The notes under the pieces are model-generated. The model was not told where the DNA came from. It did not search any database and saw only the letters and a list, made by a program, of their open reading frames with translations. This document shows, in pieces, positions 4,354 to 5,109 of a stretch of 5,109 bases of DNA (positions are counted from its first letter, which is position 1; each line of letters begins with the position of its first letter). The translations under genes and the position numbers were made by a program. The DNA comes from G020353355 sp050116155 (GTDB taxonomy: Bacteria > Desulfobacterota > Desulfobacteria > Desulfobacterales > JAHEIW01): contig JASFPE010000420.1 of NCBI GenBank assembly GCA_050116155.1, positions 1-5,109 of the forward strand, in the 5' to 3' direction.

Positions 4354-5109
4354 TTAAAAATTCATTGTGTGTAACAAATTATGCCTCGTCCCGCAACATT
4401 TTTTTCTCATCTCAACGATGCGATCATCACCACTGTAATCCTTTCGACACACAAAACTGTCGTAATGGCCGCACTGTGTCATAATGCGGTGAATACCTTC
4501 CTTTTGGTCGTGCGCAATTTCCAGCATCAGTGTTCCACCAGGCTTTAAATACTGATGGGCAGCCTGAACAATTTGCTTGATGCTGTCAAGCCCATCAGAA
4601 CCGCCGTCTAAGGCGATGATCGGTTCAAAGGCAACTATTTCAGGCTGCAACTTGGCGACAGCCTCGGTCTTAATATAAGGCGGATTGGATAGAATCAAAT
4701 CAAAAAAATAATTATCTAAACGCAGTGGCGCAAGCCAATCGCCGGAAAAAAAATGGATTTTATTTTCCAGTTGATGTCGTCGTGCGTTTCGATAGGCGAT
4801 CTGGATGGCCGCATAAGATATCTCCGAGGCAAAATAGCTATGCATGGGATAATGGGCTGCCAGAGAGACGATCACAGCCCCGGATCCGGTGCCGAGTTCC
4901 AAGATTCGCTTTGTCCGGGAGCTGGAATCATCGGATAAAGCGGCGATGGCACGTTCAACAAGACATTCGGTTTCCGGCCGCGGGATGAGCACATCACTGC
5001 TAACCAACACATCGATGGACCAAAACCCTTTGGTGCCAACGATATAGGCCACCGGTTCCCGCTTAATCCGGCGTTTGAGCAAAACTTTGAAATGCTGAAG
5101 TTCGTCGTC
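4354..5109 (-). CDS. prmC: Peptide chain release factor N5-glutamine methyltransferase, N-terminus outside window
   Basis: PrmC (HemK) uses S-adenosylmethionine to methylate the glutamine of the GGQ motif in release factors RF1 and RF2, which improves peptide release. The frame is open to the window edge, so the visible 252 residues lack the first few dozen; TTG 5082 inside it is not the start. The end of the N-terminal substrate domain is seen at REPVAYIVGTKGFW (17-30) and DVLIPRPETECLVER (39-53). The SAM-binding loop is ILELGTGSGAV (69-79), and the catalytic NPPY motif that holds the glutamine amide is LSNPPYIKTE (140-149). PGGTLMLEIAHDQ (190-202) and GDDRIVEMRKK (227-237) follow as expected. 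About 14 residues (CCGTRHNLLHTMNF) extend past the usual end. It may be transcribed with the upstream, unseen genes and lies 98 nt before rpsB. Confidence 0.95.
   Translation of the reverse strand, partial: DDELQHFKVLLKRRIKREPVAYIVGTKGFWSIDVLVSSDVLIPRPETECLVERAIAALSDDSSSRTKRILELGTGSGAVIVSLAAHYPMHSYFASEISYAAIQIAYRNARRHQLENKIHFFSGDWLAPLRLDNYFFDLILSNPPYIKTEAVAKLQPEIVAFEPIIALDGGSDGLDSIKQIVQAAHQYLKPGGTLMLEIAHDQKEGIHRIMTQCGHYDSFVCRKDYSGDDRIVEMRKKCCGTRHNLLHTMNF

Overview
This window is almost entirely a bacterial housekeeping gene cluster read on the minus strand. In transcription order (right to left) it runs prmC (5' end outside the window), rpsB, tsf, pyrH, frr, uppS, cdsA (3' end outside the window). 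The proteins look intact, with no frameshift or internal stop. The order rpsB-tsf-pyrH-frr-uppS-cdsA is a classic bacterial arrangement. The short EF-Ts, prmC just upstream of rpsB, the roughly balanced base composition and the flavour of the proteins suggest a Desulfobacterota (delta-proteobacterial, perhaps Desulfobacterales-like) organism. That placement is inference from gene order and protein character, not from a marker search.

Layout: 5109-4354 is the PrmC release-factor methyltransferase. 4353-4256 is a leader that holds a two-part stem-loop just before the rpsB ribosome binding site. 4255-3335 is ribosomal protein S2 with a long acidic C-terminal tail. 3332-2733 is a short-form EF-Ts, only 2 nt after rpsB. 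2732-2637 is a gap with a possible weak promoter and three AAAAGC motifs. 2636-1923 is UMP kinase (TTG start). 1877-1320 is ribosome recycling factor. 1330-581 is undecaprenyl diphosphate synthase, overlapping frr. 580-391 is a non-coding gap packed with four stem-loops. 390-1 is the N-terminal part of CDP-diacylglycerol synthase (GTG start).

Functionally the cluster joins translation (S2, EF-Ts, RRF, and PrmC, which methylates the release factors) with nucleotide supply (UMP kinase) and envelope lipid precursors (undecaprenyl diphosphate for peptidoglycan and polysaccharide, CDP-diacylglycerol for phospholipids). Close spacing and overlaps suggest co-transcription from rpsB to cdsA.

I find no new protein system here. 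The least ordinary piece is the uppS-cdsA gap. Its four consecutive hairpins lie in about 120 bp, include a perfect 20-bp palindrome, and have no credible coding content. It looks like an inserted structured element (perhaps a non-autonomous IS200/IS605- or REP-type element, or a structured RNA) inside an otherwise compact operon. The second item worth checking is the stem-loop in the rpsB leader, a possible site of autoregulation by S2.
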